Assembly: GCA_021771755.1 (NCBI GenBank)
Contig: JAETOL010000026.1
Span: 1-57,818 of the forward strand
Reading direction: 5' to 3'
Source: Lachnospiraceae bacterium
GTDB taxonomy: Bacteria > Bacillota > Clostridia > Lachnospirales > Lachnospiraceae
DNA: 57,818 bases
The position numbers were made by a program, and so were the translations under genes. Every line of letters begins with the position of its first letter. The stretch's first letter is position 1. The notes beneath the pieces are model-generated. The model made no database searches. It had not been told where the DNA came from and saw only the letters and a list, made by a program, of their open reading frames with translations. Shown piece by piece: positions 25,837 to 35,234 of the stretch.

Positions 25837-26574
25837 ATGGAAAAAAAAGAGATCAAAGGATATGTTCACTCACTGGAAAGCTTCGGGTCGGTTGACGGCC
25901 CGGGCGTCCGGTATGTGATCTTTTTAAGCGGATGCGGGATGCGCTGCCAGTTCTGCCATAATCCGGATACCTGGAAAATGGGACAGGGACAGGAGTATAC
26001 ACCTGCCGGGCTTTTGAAAAAAGCTCTCCGCTATAAAAATTACTGGGGAGAAAAAGGCGGGATCACAGTCAGCGGAGGTGAGCCTCTTCTGCAGATCGAT
26101 TTCCTGACAGAATTTTTCCGTCTGGCAAAAGAAGCGGGAGTTCATACAACGCTGGATACCAGTGCGAATCCCTATACAGAGGAAGAACCTTTTTACTCCA
26201 AATGGCAGGAGCTTATGAAGTACACAGACCTTGTTCTTCTGGATATCAAACAGATCGATGAGGAAGAGCATGTGAAGCTTACCGGATGTACCAATCGGAA
26301 TATTCTTGCCATGGCAGAAAAGCTTTCCGAGATGCATAAGCCTGTATGGATCCGCCATGTGCTTGTGCCCGGCGGAAGCGATAAGGATGAGTATCTGCAC
26401 AGACTTGCGGATTTCATCCATACTCTGGAAAATGTGGAAAGAGTAGAAGTCCTTCCCTACCATACGCTTGGAACCTTTAAGTGGAAAAAACTCGGGATTC
26501 CATATCCTCTGGAGGGAGTGAAACCTCCTGCAGAGGAAAGGATAAAAAATGCCAGAGAAATCCTGGGTGCATAA
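25837..26574 (+). CDS. pflA: Pyruvate formate-lyase activating enzyme
   Basis: A 245-residue radical SAM enzyme that abstracts hydrogen from the PflB glycine. The 4Fe-4S cluster motif is CGMRCQFC (C33, C37, C40), followed by HNPDTW and the SAM-binding VSGGEPLLQ. No additional ferredoxin domain, as usual for PflA. It starts two bases after the pflB stop, so the two are translationally linked, and it is ended by a strong terminator at 26598. Confidence 0.95.
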   Translation: MEKKEIKGYVHSLESFGSVDGPGVRYVIFLSGCGMRCQFCHNPDTWKMGQGQEYTPAGLLKKALRYKNYWGEKGGITVSGGEPLLQIDFLTEFFRLAKEAGVHTTLDTSANPYTEEEPFYSKWQELMKYTDLVLLDIKQIDEEEHVKLTGCTNRNILAMAEKLSEMHKPVWIRHVLVPGGSDKDEYLHRLADFIHTLENVERVEVLPYHTLGTFKWKKLGIPYPLEGVKPPAEERIKNAREILGA

Positions 26575-26597
26575 GCGTTTTCTATTATAAAAGAATA

Positions 26598-26646
26598 CCC
26601 CTTGTCCTTGTATCATCAAAATGGATACAGAGACAAGGGATTTTTT
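26598..26646 (+). terminator. Intrinsic terminator of pflBA
   Basis: CCCCTTGTC...TGTATC pairs with GGATACA..GACAAGGG (26598-26639), with a small internal mismatch, followed by ATTTTTTG. Confidence 0.88.
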
Positions 26647-26714
26647 GTTTTACAACATCCTTAAAAATATCTGCAAAAACCCTGTATGAAAATGAAAAAA
26701 AACGGTGAATAGAG

Positions 26715-26743
26715 TTGGCAGAAATATTTTCGTCTGCTACAAT
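26715..26743 (+). promoter_or_regulatory. Promoter of the Rpn-like gene
   Basis: TTGGCA (26715-26720) and TACAAT (26738-26743) with a 17-base spacer, 33 bases before the ATG. Confidence 0.7.
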
Positions 26744-26776
26744 AAGGGTGAAAACATTATAAAGGTGGTGGTACAT

Positions 26777-27340
26777 ATGGAGAAAACCAGTATAAAAACA
26801 AATACCACTACAAAAGATAAAGCAGGATTTACCTCCGCAGAACTTGAGGAAAAATTCCTGAAAATTGCAAAACATACTACCAAAGATAGCATAAGATTTA
26901 CCAGAATCTTTAATGATCAGGTGAAAATTTTTGGATACACCAGAAAAGCAGTTATGGAGACCATAAGTATTTGTAAAAACAGGAATTTATTAAAAGAATA
27001 TCTGGAATCCAGGGAAAAGGAGGTTGTAGATATTATGTCTTTTTTGTTTGATGATGAGTACATTATGAGATTATATGTGGAAGACAAGGTTCAGGAGGCA
27101 AGAGAGGAAGCGGAAAAAGAATTAAAGGAAGCTGCGAAGAAAGCCGCGAAGGAAGCTGCGGAAGAAGCCGAGAAGGAAGCTACGAAGAAAGCGGTGGAGG
27201 AAGCAAAAAGAAAAAACATAGAAGTGGCACAGAGGCTTTTTTCAATGGGCATGGAAGTGCAGAAGATATCGGAGGTTATTGATGTGGAACCTTCTCAGGT
27301 GGAAGAATGGATCAGAGAAGTTCAGAACGAAAAACATTAA
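26777..27340 (+). CDS. Rpn-like protein lacking the PD-(D/E)XK nuclease domain
   Basis: 187 residues. The stretch NLLKEYLESREKEVVDIMSFLFDDEYIMRLY resembles the region that follows the nuclease domain in Rpn-family recombination-promoting nucleases (PD-(D/E)XK transposase-like) of Lachnospiraceae. An Ala/Glu/Lys coiled coil (residues 110-150) and an HTH-like tail (MEVQKISEVIDVEPSQVEEWI) follow. The ~200-residue nuclease domain is missing; a short unrelated N-terminus (MEKTSIKTN) takes its place. Own promoter and the ribosome site AAAGGTGGTGG suggest it is expressed. It could be a decayed paralogue or a stand-alone regulator or inhibitor of full-length Rpn proteins. The upstream in-frame ATG at 26705 overlaps the promoter and is not used. 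Confidence 0.6.
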   Translation: MEKTSIKTNTTTKDKAGFTSAELEEKFLKIAKHTTKDSIRFTRIFNDQVKIFGYTRKAVMETISICKNRNLLKEYLESREKEVVDIMSFLFDDEYIMRLYVEDKVQEAREEAEKELKEAAKKAAKEAAEEAEKEATKKAVEEAKRKNIEVAQRLFSMGMEVQKISEVIDVEPSQVEEWIREVQNEKH

Positions 27341-27360
27341 AAATAGAAACTCAGTAAAAA

Positions 27361-27398
27361 GGATCCCTCGGTTCTGTATGAGCAGTGCCGGGGGATTC
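27361..27398 (+). terminator. Hairpin after the Rpn-like gene
   Basis: GGATCCCTCGG (27361-27371) pairs with CCGGGGGATTC (27388-27398) with G-T pairs. No T run follows, so it may only be a weak terminator. Confidence 0.4.
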
Positions 27399-27415
27399 GG
27401 TATACAGGAGGCGGT

Positions 27416-28567
27416 ATGAAGATATTTCATTTGTCAGATCTGCATATAGGTCTGAAGTTAATAAACAGGGACCTGAGAGAAGATCAGGAATATATTTTTG
27501 ACCAGATTGCAGACTATGTAAAAAAAGAAAACCCGCAGGCGCTGGTGATTGCCGGGGATATTTACGATAAGGCAGTTCCGTCTGCAGAGGCAGTGGAAGT
27601 ATTTGACCATCTGATAGCGGAGCTGACAGAGGCTGTTCCGGATATGACCATTATGATTATCAGTGGAAACCATGACAGTGGTCCCAGGATCAATTGCTTC
27701 CGCGGTGTACTTTCCCGACAGAATGTGCATATGATCGGATTTCCTCCACGGAAAGAAACAGAAAAAATAGAAAAAGTAATCCTACAGGATTCTTATGGTC
27801 CGGTGAATTTTTATCTGCTTCCATTTGTGAAGCCCTCTATGGTGAAGGAAATCACAGGGACAGATGAAAATGGAAATAATCTTTCTTATAACGAAACCCT
27901 TCACCGACTGATCGAGAGGGAAGAAATCGATCAGGAGCAGAGAAATATCCTGGTAAGCCATCAGTTTTATCTTCCTGTTGGAAAAACAGCAGAAGATGTG
28001 GAAAGAATGGATTCAGAGATTCGTACGGTGGGGAATATCGATGAGATTTTTGCGGATATCCTGGAAAGATTTGATTATGCAGCGTTGGGACATATCCATA
28101 AACCAATGAAAGTGGGGAAAGAGATTTTTCGGTATTGTGGAACACCTTTGGCATGTTCAGTAAGCGAGGCGGAGCAGCAGAAAGGAATACTTATGGTGGA
28201 TATTTCCGAAAAGGAGAAGCAGCCTGATATCACTGTTCTTCCTCTGAATCCTCTGCGTCAGGTGCGGGTGATCAGAGGAAAGCTGGAAGAGGTTCTGAAG
28301 CAGGGATGTGAGGATTATGTAACGGTAATTCTTACGGATAAGGTGGATCTGAATGTGATCGATATGCAGGATCGACTGAGGCTTGCTTTTCCAAAGATTC
28401 TGGAAATCCGAAGAGAAGGAACGAGAAATTCTGCCACGCAGATGCGTGTGACAGAGCAGAAAATTCTGGATCCTTTTGAACTGTGCTGTGCATTTTTACA
28501 GGATACAGATGAGGCAGAAAAAGAACTTCTTAAAGATGTGATCCATACGGTTCAGGAGGTGAAGTAG
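27416..28567 (+). CDS. sbcD: Exonuclease subunit SbcD
   Basis: A 383-residue Mre11-type calcineurin-like phosphoesterase, the nuclease subunit of the SbcCD complex that opens hairpins and trims blocked DNA ends. Metal-binding motifs in order are DLHIG, GDIYD, GNHD, SHQF and GHIH. The start FHLSDLHIG is typical. Ribosome site AGGAGGCGGT. It ends one base before sbcC, with the ribosome site of sbcC inside its 3' end. Confidence 0.95.
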   Translation: MKIFHLSDLHIGLKLINRDLREDQEYIFDQIADYVKKENPQALVIAGDIYDKAVPSAEAVEVFDHLIAELTEAVPDMTIMIISGNHDSGPRINCFRGVLSRQNVHMIGFPPRKETEKIEKVILQDSYGPVNFYLLPFVKPSMVKEITGTDENGNNLSYNETLHRLIEREEIDQEQRNILVSHQFYLPVGKTAEDVERMDSEIRTVGNIDEIFADILERFDYAALGHIHKPMKVGKEIFRYCGTPLACSVSEAEQQKGILMVDISEKEKQPDITVLPLNPLRQVRVIRGKLEEVLKQGCEDYVTVILTDKVDLNVIDMQDRLRLAFPKILEIRREGTRNSATQMRVTEQKILDPFELCCAFLQDTDEAEKELLKDVIHTVQEVK

Positions 28568-28568
28568 A

Positions 28569-31500
28569 ATGCGTCCCTTAAAGTTAAAAATGCAGGCGTT
28601 TGGCTCTTATGGAAGAGAGACGGTCATAGATTTTAAAAAGCCGGAACAGAACCTGTTCCTTATCACAGGAGATACGGGTGCGGGAAAAACGACAGTTTTT
28701 GATGCCATTGTATTTGCCCTGTATGGAGAAGCCAGTTCTTCATTAAATAAAAAAGAAGGTGTGGTGCTTCAGAGCCAGTACGCAGAATTGAATCTTGAGC
28801 CGTACGTGGAGCTGGAATTTATGGAAGGGGAGGATCAATATACCGTCCGGCGTGTTCCAAGACATTTAAAGACCATTACAAGAGGTGCGGCCAAAGGGAC
28901 AGGAACCCGAGAAATCACCGGATCTGTTGCTCTTTTTATGCCGGATGGAACAGAATATCCCCCTAAAGAAGTTAATGCAAAACTTCAGGAAATCACAGGC
29001 CTTACCAAAAGCCAGTTCATGCAGGTAGCTATGATCGCTCAGGGAGAATTTATGGAACTTCTGAGAGCGAAATCTGATGATAAAAAGAAAATTTTCCGGA
29101 AATTATTTAATACGGAAATGTATGAACAGATTGCCAATGAGCTGGGAAACAGAAAAAGGGCTCGGGAAAAAGATATCGCAATCATCAAAACACAATGTCG
29201 GAGTGAAGTGGCGAGGCTGAAGTTTTTTTCTCCGAAAGAAGAAAATGAAAGTATATTCGGCTGTACAGAACATCTGAAAGAACTGAAAAACAGGATTGCA
29301 GACGGTGAGATCACAGTGATGGCGGAGCTTCTGGAAGCGTTAGAAATATACCAGGCCTGTCTGAAAAAAGAACAGAAAAAGGCAGAAAAAAACAGTGAAA
29401 AGGCAGCAGAACAGAGAGATCAAAGAAGGGATGAATATACAGAAGCCCAGCAGCTGACCCGATTATTTCAGCAGCTGCAAGAAGCGGAAAAACAGCTTGA
29501 AGAATACAGACAAATGTCTGACTCTATGGCAAAAAGGGAAGTTCTTGCCGGAAAAATCGCAGACGCTTATGAGCTAAAACAGGTTTATGAATACTTTAAA
29601 GCCGCAGTCAGTGAGGTGGAGCGAAAACAGTCAGAGCTGAAAAAACAAAAGGAAATCCTTCCGGAACAGATTAAAAAAGAACAGGTGACTTTGGCGGAGG
29701 AAACCAGTATGCAGAAGGAGCTGGACGGAGCCCGGGAAGAATTCAGCAGGGTTTCTGAAAAGGCAGAAAAGGCCCTGCAGCTGTTTCAGCAGATTGATCA
29801 GGCGCAAAAAAAAGTTTCGGAAGGTGAACAGAAGCTTCAAACAGCACAGGCACAGGAACAGACCTGCAAACAGGTTTCTGAAGAGCTGGAAAAAACAGAG
29901 AGCAGCCTTCGGGAGCAGGCGGAGCAGCTTGCTGATGCAGGAGAAAAGCTGGCAGTCTGTAATGGACAGATGACAGAGATCAAGGGAATGAAAGAAACTC
30001 TGAAAGCGCTTGCGATTATTTATGGGGAAATAAAGCAGTATGGGGAAAGGGAAAATAATCTGAAGCAGAAATACAGAACTGTCAGGGGAAATTACGAAAA
30101 AAAGCAGGAAGAATATCAGCGGCTGCGGCGTGAATTTCTGGATGGACAGGCGGGATTTCTGGCTGCAGAGCTCGTACCGGGAAGTCCCTGTCCGGTGTGC
30201 GGCTCTACAGAGCATCCCAATCCCTGTAAAGTAAAAAAAGAGCATCAGGAGCTTTCACAGGAAATCATTGACGATCTTGAAAAACAGACCGATATGCTTC
30301 GCAGAGAGCAGGAAACACTGGCGACAGAAGCACAGTCAAACAGAAATTTAAGAGAAACAAGAGAAAAGGATTTTCAGGAAGATTTTAAAGGCCTTCAACA
30401 GAAAATGAGAAAGAATATTCCAGAACTTCCGGAAAAATTTTCCCCTGGGGAAGCACAGGAACTGCTGCGTAGCTGGATGCAGAAGGTTCAGGAAAATGGG
30501 CGGAAATATGAGCGCGAAGTGGCGCATCTGAAAAAAATCCAGAAAGAGATGAAAGAAATTCAGGAGCAGAAGATAACTTCCAGAAAACGGACAGAGGATG
30601 CCGAAAAGCTTGTGCGAGAAGCGCAGGCAGCTTATGAAGGGGCAAAAGCAGAGCTTGCAAGTTATGCAGTAACTTCTGATTTCCAATCCCGGGAAGAAGC
30701 GGTAAAAGCAAGAGAAATGGCTTTCCGGAAGAAAGAACAGTGGAAAAGCCGTTATGAGGAAGCGAAAGAAGGAAGAGAAAAAGCGGCAAGAGAACGGGTT
30801 CATTCCGAGACGCTGATCCGGAAGCTTGAAACAGAGCTTCCGCGTTATGAAACAGAAGCCGCAGTCCGCAAAAAAGCCTGTGAATCTGTAGCAGAGGAAA
30901 AAAAGCTTACAGAAATACAATGGAAAAAGCTTACAGAAGAATACAGCAGGGAAGCGGCGGAAAGCTTCCGAAAAGAAGTTCAGGCCTTCCGCGAAAAACA
31001 GACAGCGGCAGAAAGCCGTGCAGAATCCATGCAGTCAGCGATTGGCAAAAGAACAGAGCCTGCACTGGAAGAGATTCAGAGACAAATGGAACTGGAAGAA
31101 ACAGGATTAAGAGAAGCGGAGGCTGTAAGGGATCAGATTCGCTCGGTATATAAGGACAATCAGGGGGTTTATGATACTCTTGCGCCAAAGCTTCAGGAAC
31201 GGCAGAAGCTGGTGGAGGAACATGCAAAGCTGGACCATCTTTACCGTCTTGTTTCCGGGAATGTCAGCGGTTCCAGAATGGATCTGGAAACCTACGTTCA
31301 GAGATATTACCTGGAAAAAATTCTTTATGCGGCTAACAGGCGTTTTCAGGATATGTCTGCCGGTCAGTTTGAACTTCGGATGTACGATCTGGAAAAGGCA
31401 GGAGAAGGAAAAAACAGGGGATTGGATCTCATGGTCTACTCTGCAGTTACCGGAAAGGAACGGGAGGTACGAACGCTTTCCGGAGGAGAATCGTTTATGG

Positions 31501-31769
31501 CGGCGCTGGCTCTTGCACTGGGAATGGCAGATCAGATCCAGGAAAGCTCTGCGGCTGTAAATCTGGATATGATGTTCATTGACGAGGGATTTGGTTCACT
31601 GGATGAACATTCCAGAAATCAGGCTGTAAAGGTTCTTTTAGAAATGGCAGAGGGTTCAAAACTGATCGGAATCATCTCCCATGTGACAGAGTTAAAGCAG
31701 GAGATTGAAGATCAGCTGATAGTGACAAAGGATGAGACTGGCAGTCATGTAAGATGGCAGATCAGTTAA
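28569..31769 (+). CDS. sbcC: Exonuclease subunit SbcC (SMC/Rad50-like ATPase)
   Basis: A 1066-residue Rad50-like protein. The N-terminal Walker A is GDTGAGKTTVFDAI. Long Glu/Lys/Gln-rich coiled-coil arms (about residues 180-500 and 560-900) flank the zinc hook CPVC at residues 541-544. The C-terminal half of the ATPase has LSGGESFMAALALALGMAD and the Walker B FIDEGFGSLD. Partner of SbcD in ATP-dependent hairpin and end processing. ATG 28569 overlaps no other gene and follows GAGGTGAAGTAGA. Confidence 0.95.
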   Translation: MRPLKLKMQAFGSYGRETVIDFKKPEQNLFLITGDTGAGKTTVFDAIVFALYGEASSSLNKKEGVVLQSQYAELNLEPYVELEFMEGEDQYTVRRVPRHLKTITRGAAKGTGTREITGSVALFMPDGTEYPPKEVNAKLQEITGLTKSQFMQVAMIAQGEFMELLRAKSDDKKKIFRKLFNTEMYEQIANELGNRKRAREKDIAIIKTQCRSEVARLKFFSPKEENESIFGCTEHLKELKNRIADGEITVMAELLEALEIYQACLKKEQKKAEKNSEKAAEQRDQRRDEYTEAQQLTRLFQQLQEAEKQLEEYRQMSDSMAKREVLAGKIADAYELKQVYEYFKAAVSEVERKQSELKKQKEILPEQIKKEQVTLAEETSMQKELDGAREEFSRVSEKAEKALQLFQQIDQAQKKVSEGEQKLQTAQAQEQTCKQVSEELEKTESSLREQAEQLADAGEKLAVCNGQMTEIKGMKETLKALAIIYGEIKQYGERENNLKQKYRTVRGNYEKKQEEYQRLRREFLDGQAGFLAAELVPGSPCPVCGSTEHPNPCKVKKEHQELSQEIIDDLEKQTDMLRREQETLATEAQSNRNLRETREKDFQEDFKGLQQKMRKNIPELPEKFSPGEAQELLRSWMQKVQENGRKYEREVAHLKKIQKEMKEIQEQKITSRKRTEDAEKLVREAQAAYEGAKAELASYAVTSDFQSREEAVKAREMAFRKKEQWKSRYEEAKEGREKAARERVHSETLIRKLETELPRYETEAAVRKKACESVAEEKKLTEIQWKKLTEEYSREAAESFRKEVQAFREKQTAAESRAESMQSAIGKRTEPALEEIQRQMELEETGLREAEAVRDQIRSVYKDNQGVYDTLAPKLQERQKLVEEHAKLDHLYRLVSGNVSGSRMDLETYVQRYYLEKILYAANRRFQDMSAGQFELRMYDLEKAGEGKNRGLDLMVYSAVTGKEREVRTLSGGESFMAALALALGMADQIQESSAAVNLDMMFIDEGFGSLDEHSRNQAVKVLLEMAEGSKLIGIISHVTELKQEIEDQLIVTKDETGSHVRWQIS

Positions 31770-31808
31770 AAAACAGACGGCCGGGAATCCGGCAGAAAGG
31801 AATGTATA

Positions 31809-32744
31809 TTGATATCAAAAACAATGCGCGCGATTTTACATGCATTATCCTACAGTAATGTGGAAGTAGATGCTGCCAGAAAGCTGGCAGATCTGAAAAA
31901 GCTCGATGCAATGCGGATCTTTTTGAAAAAACTGGATACAAAGGTATATAACGGAGACCATGAGGTTCCGGTGCGTCTTTATTTTCCAGATGAGGAAGCT
32001 ATGAAAACAGAGATGTCTCAGGGATTGTTGTATCCTATTCTTTTGTTTTTTCACGGCGGAGGCTGGGTGACAGACAGTGTGGAAAACTATGACCGGGTGT
32101 GCTCCCGGATGGCGCAGGACACCGGACATATTGTGATTTCCGTAGAATATCGTCTTGCTCCGGAGCATCGTTTCCCTACAGGACTGGAGGACTGCTATGC
32201 AGCAGCCAGAACGCTTTATATGGATCTGCTGAGAGAAGATCAGGACAAGATTACGATTATGGGCGACAGCGCCGGCGGAAATCTGGCTGCGGCAGTATGT
32301 CTGCTTGCCAGAGCCAGAGGAGAGTTTATGCCAAAAAGACAGATCCTGATCTATCCGGCTCTGGGAAACTGCTATACAGAGGAATCCCCTTATAAATCTG
32401 TCCATGAAAATGGAACCGACTATCTTCTGACTTCAGAGAGAATGGAAAATTATCTGCTTCTTTACGAAAACAGCAAAGAAGACCGGCAGAATCCGTATTT
32501 TTCTCCTCTGATGGAGAAGGATCTGTCCAATATGCCGGACACCCTGATTCTGACTGCGGAATTTGATCCTTTGCGGGATGAGGGTGAAGAGTATGGAAAG
32601 CGACTGGAAGAAGCAGGAAATTATGTGGAGGTTCACAGGATTCCCAATGCTCTTCATGGATATTTTGCTCTGGGAATCCGGTTTTTTCATGTGCAGGAAA
32701 GCTTCCGCCATATGAACACGTTTCTGGAAAAAAGAAAAAGCTGA
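31809..32744 (+). CDS. Alpha/beta hydrolase, HSL-type esterase
   Basis: 311 residues of the hormone-sensitive-lipase family. The oxyanion-hole motif is FFHGGGW, the nucleophile serine lies in GDSAGG, and the catalytic Asp and His are in EFDPLRDEG and NALHGYF. No signal peptide, so an intracellular carboxylesterase or deacylase is likely. The start is a TTG at 31809 placed seven bases after AAAGGA; ATG 31824 is an alternative. The gene lies alone between sbcC and the ROK regulator. Confidence 0.88.
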   Translation: MISKTMRAILHALSYSNVEVDAARKLADLKKLDAMRIFLKKLDTKVYNGDHEVPVRLYFPDEEAMKTEMSQGLLYPILLFFHGGGWVTDSVENYDRVCSRMAQDTGHIVISVEYRLAPEHRFPTGLEDCYAAARTLYMDLLREDQDKITIMGDSAGGNLAAAVCLLARARGEFMPKRQILIYPALGNCYTEESPYKSVHENGTDYLLTSERMENYLLLYENSKEDRQNPYFSPLMEKDLSNMPDTLILTAEFDPLRDEGEEYGKRLEEAGNYVEVHRIPNALHGYFALGIRFFHVQESFRHMNTFLEKRKS

Positions 32745-32747
32745 TTC

Positions 32748-32776
32748 TTGCTTGTTTTTATAAAAAGATTTATAAT
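32748..32776 (+). promoter_or_regulatory. Promoter of the ROK regulator gene
   Basis: TTGCTT (32748-32753) and a perfect TATAAT (32771-32776) with a 17-base spacer. AT-rich sequence just downstream (TTTTTAATAAAATAAA) resembles the candidate ROK operator at 34103, suggesting autoregulation. Confidence 0.55.
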
Positions 32777-32814
32777 ATTTTTAATAAAATAAAAACCGGT
32801 ATGGAGGAACAGGT

Positions 32815-33927
32815 ATGAGGGCAAATATACTGGAAATAAAAAAACAGAATAAGATCCGTATCCTTAAATATATCTCCAGAAAAGGAAGTACATCCAAATC
32901 CGAAATTTCCACAGAGCTGAAGCTGAGTATGCCTACAACCCTACAGTATGTAAAGGAATTGATGGAGTCGGGACTGATAGAGGAGACCGGCAGCTATGAA
33001 TCCACAGGGGGGAGAAAGGCAAAGGCACTGTCGGTTGTGGGTGATCTGGGATATGTAGCCGGTGTGGATATTACTGCCAATCATCTGACCGTAGTGCTGG
33101 TAAACACCAGAAAAGAGATTGTTGCCGCTGAGCGTTTCCGAATGTGCTATGCAGGTGATATGGAATATAACAGAGCGGTCTGTGAAAAGGTTTTTTCTCT
33201 GGCAGAGCAGAAGGAAGTTTCCCGGGAAAAACTGATGGGTGTGGGATTTTCTTATCCGGGTATTATTGACAGTGATCAGGAGATTCTTTTGCGGTCTCAT
33301 ATACTGGGGATTTCGAATGTAAGCCTGAGAAACTGGAAGCCGCTTTTTCAGATTCCCTGCAGCTTTGAAAATGATGCCAATTGTGCAGCCTGTGCAGAGC
33401 TGGATGACGCTTCAGAAAATGCAGTGTATCTTTCTCTGAGCAATACTGTAGGTGGTGCGGTTTATATGCATGGGCAGCTGTTTCCAGGAGAAAATCATAA
33501 AAGTGCCGAGTTTGGGCATATGGTAATAAAAAAAGACGGAAAAACCTGTTACTGTGGAAAAAAAGGCTGTGCAGATGTCTATTGTTCAGCGGCTGTGCTT
33601 CAGAAAGCAGGAGAGGGTAATCTGGAGGACTTTTTTGAAAAGCTTCGGAGAAAGGATGAAAAGATCCTTGAAGTATGGAATGACTATCTGGAAGATCTAG
33701 CTGTGATGATTGTTAACCTCCGAATGGCTTTTGACTGCGATATTGTTCTTGGCGGCTATGTGGGAGGCTACCTTGAGGAATTTCGTACAGAGCTGGATCT
33801 GAAGATACTGGAACAGAACAAGTTTGACCTTGATACTTCTTATGTAAAGATTGGCAGATATAAGCTGCTTTCTTCGGCATATGGAGCTACACGGAAGCAT
33901 ATTGATTCTTTTTTTGAGACAATCTGA
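32815..33927 (+). CDS. ROK-family (NagC/XylR-type) transcriptional repressor
   Basis: 370 residues. The N-terminal winged HTH (ILKYISRKGSTSKSEISTELKLSMPTTL) is followed by a ROK sugar-kinase-like domain with the zinc-binding signature CYCGKKGCADVYCS. As in ROK repressors, the kinase fold is likely used only to sense a sugar. Ribosome site GGAGGAACAGGT. It is followed by a terminator and then by a polyol dehydrogenase and a GPH symporter with an AT-rich partly palindromic promoter region, its probable target. Confidence 0.9.
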   Translation: MRANILEIKKQNKIRILKYISRKGSTSKSEISTELKLSMPTTLQYVKELMESGLIEETGSYESTGGRKAKALSVVGDLGYVAGVDITANHLTVVLVNTRKEIVAAERFRMCYAGDMEYNRAVCEKVFSLAEQKEVSREKLMGVGFSYPGIIDSDQEILLRSHILGISNVSLRNWKPLFQIPCSFENDANCAACAELDDASENAVYLSLSNTVGGAVYMHGQLFPGENHKSAEFGHMVIKKDGKTCYCGKKGCADVYCSAAVLQKAGEGNLEDFFEKLRRKDEKILEVWNDYLEDLAVMIVNLRMAFDCDIVLGGYVGGYLEEFRTELDLKILEQNKFDLDTSYVKIGRYKLLSSAYGATRKHIDSFFETI

Positions 33928-33948
33928 TACAGAACAATTCTGAAATAC

Positions 33949-34004
33949 AAAGAGAAGAGATTTCTTATCATCGGGAAGATGAAAGAAATCTCTTCTCTTT
34001 TTTT
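33949..34004 (+). terminator. Intrinsic terminator after the ROK gene
   Basis: AAAGAGAAGAGATTTCTT (from 33949) pairs with GAAAGAAATCTCTTCTCTTT (from 33981), followed by a T run to 34004. Confidence 0.9.
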
Positions 34005-34066
34005 GTGCAGTTTTCATAATTCCGGGAAATAAAAATTGTGGATAACAGGGAAGTTTTGAAAATCTA

Positions 34067-34095
34067 TTGACAAATAAGAAAAACAGGATAATAAT
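34067..34095 (+). promoter_or_regulatory. Promoter of the dehydrogenase-symporter operon
   Basis: TTGACA (34067-34072) and AATAAT (34090-34095) with a 17-base spacer; a better TATAAT lies at 34095-34100 but is spaced 22 bases. Confidence 0.5.
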
Positions 34096-34102
34096 ATAAT
34101 TA

Positions 34103-34126
34103 CTTTAATAAAACAATTAATAAAAG
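34103..34126. promoter_or_regulatory. Candidate ROK operator
   Basis: CTTTAAT and ATTAATAAAAG form an AT-rich imperfect dyad; most positions of the 24 bases are symmetric. XylR/NagC-type ROK repressors bind such AT-rich sites, and a ROK gene lies directly upstream. It is placed just downstream of the -10 box, where binding would block transcription. Confidence 0.4.
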
Positions 34127-34151
34127 ATAATAAAAAAAGGAGAGAAAAACA

Positions 34152-35198
34152 ATGGAAGGTAAAATGAAAACAGCAGTTATGCTTGGTATCGGAAAAATGG
34201 GATTTGAAGAGCGTGACATCCCACAGCCTAAAGATAATGAAGTTCTGGTACAGCTGGAATATGTAGGTATCTGCGGAAGTGACCTTCATTATTATGAAAC
34301 GGGAGCTATTGGAGATTATGTGGTGAAACCTCCTTTTGTACTGGGACATGAACCGGGCGGAACAGTGGTTGAAGTCGGAAAGAATGTAAAGCACCTGAAG
34401 GCAGGCGACAGAGTTGCACTGGAACCGGGCAGAACCTGCGGACACTGTGAATTCTGTAAAGAAGGAAAATATAATCTCTGTCCTGAGGTGGTATTTTTTG
34501 CGACTCCTCCAGTAGACGGTGTGTTTCAGGAATATGTAGCTCATGAAGCAGATCTTTGCTTCAAGCTTCCGGACAATGTAAGCACTCTGGAAGGCGCACT
34601 GATCGAGCCGCTTGCCGTAGGATTCCATGCAGCGATTCAGGGAGATGCACATCTGGGGCAGAAGGCGGTAGTCATGGGAGCAGGATGCATCGGGTTGGTT
34701 TCCATGATGGCATTAAAGGCAAGAGGAGTGTCTGAGGTATATGTGGTGGATATTATGGAAAAACGTCTGGAGAAAGCGCTTGAGCTGGGAGCAGCAGGTG
34801 TGATCAACGGGGCAAAGGAAGATGTGGTACAGAAAGTAAATGAAATCACAAATGGCAGAGGAATGGATCTGGTCATTGAGACGGCAGGTACAGAAATTAC
34901 TACAAGACAGGCCATTCAGATTGCCAGAAAAGGCTCCAATATCGTTCTTGTAGGATACAGCAAAACAGGAGAAATGACTCTTCCAATGAGCCTTGTTCTG
35001 GATAAAGAACTTACCTTTAAAACAGTATTCCGCTATCGTCATATTTATCCAATGGCTATTGAAGCGGTAGCTGCGGGCAAGGTTGACCTGAAGGGAATCG
35101 TTACAGATATTTTTACATTGGATGAGGCTCAGAAAGCAATGGATTACAGTGTGAATAATAAGGCGGATATCGTGAAGGCTGTGATAAAAATCAAGTAA
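34152..35198 (+). CDS. Zinc-dependent polyol dehydrogenase (sorbitol/xylitol dehydrogenase-like)
   Basis: A 348-residue MDR-superfamily zinc alcohol dehydrogenase. Catalytic zinc ligands lie in VGICGSDLHYYE and GHEPGG, and the structural zinc cysteines in CGHCEFCKEGKYNLC. The Rossmann motif is GAGCIGL followed by VDIMEKRL. The GSDLHYYETGAIG block is characteristic of L-iditol/sorbitol 2-dehydrogenase and xylitol dehydrogenase. ATG 34152 follows AAAAGGAGAG. It is cotranscribed with a GPH-type symporter and preceded by a ROK repressor, so it probably oxidises the polyol that the symporter imports. Confidence 0.85.
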   Translation: MEGKMKTAVMLGIGKMGFEERDIPQPKDNEVLVQLEYVGICGSDLHYYETGAIGDYVVKPPFVLGHEPGGTVVEVGKNVKHLKAGDRVALEPGRTCGHCEFCKEGKYNLCPEVVFFATPPVDGVFQEYVAHEADLCFKLPDNVSTLEGALIEPLAVGFHAAIQGDAHLGQKAVVMGAGCIGLVSMMALKARGVSEVYVVDIMEKRLEKALELGAAGVINGAKEDVVQKVNEITNGRGMDLVIETAGTEITTRQAIQIARKGSNIVLVGYSKTGEMTLPMSLVLDKELTFKTVFRYRHIYPMAIEAVAAGKVDLKGIVTDIFTLDEAQKAMDYSVNNKADIVKAVIKIK

Positions 35199-35234
35199 TT
35201 TCCATAAAAAAAGAAAAGAACAGGAGTTATGATT

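Noticed and set aside
27105-27210. Tandem repeat in the Rpn-like gene as a microsatellite or CRISPR-like repeat
   Set aside because: It is the codon-level reflection of an Ala/Glu/Lys coiled coil, with no spacers or fixed unit.
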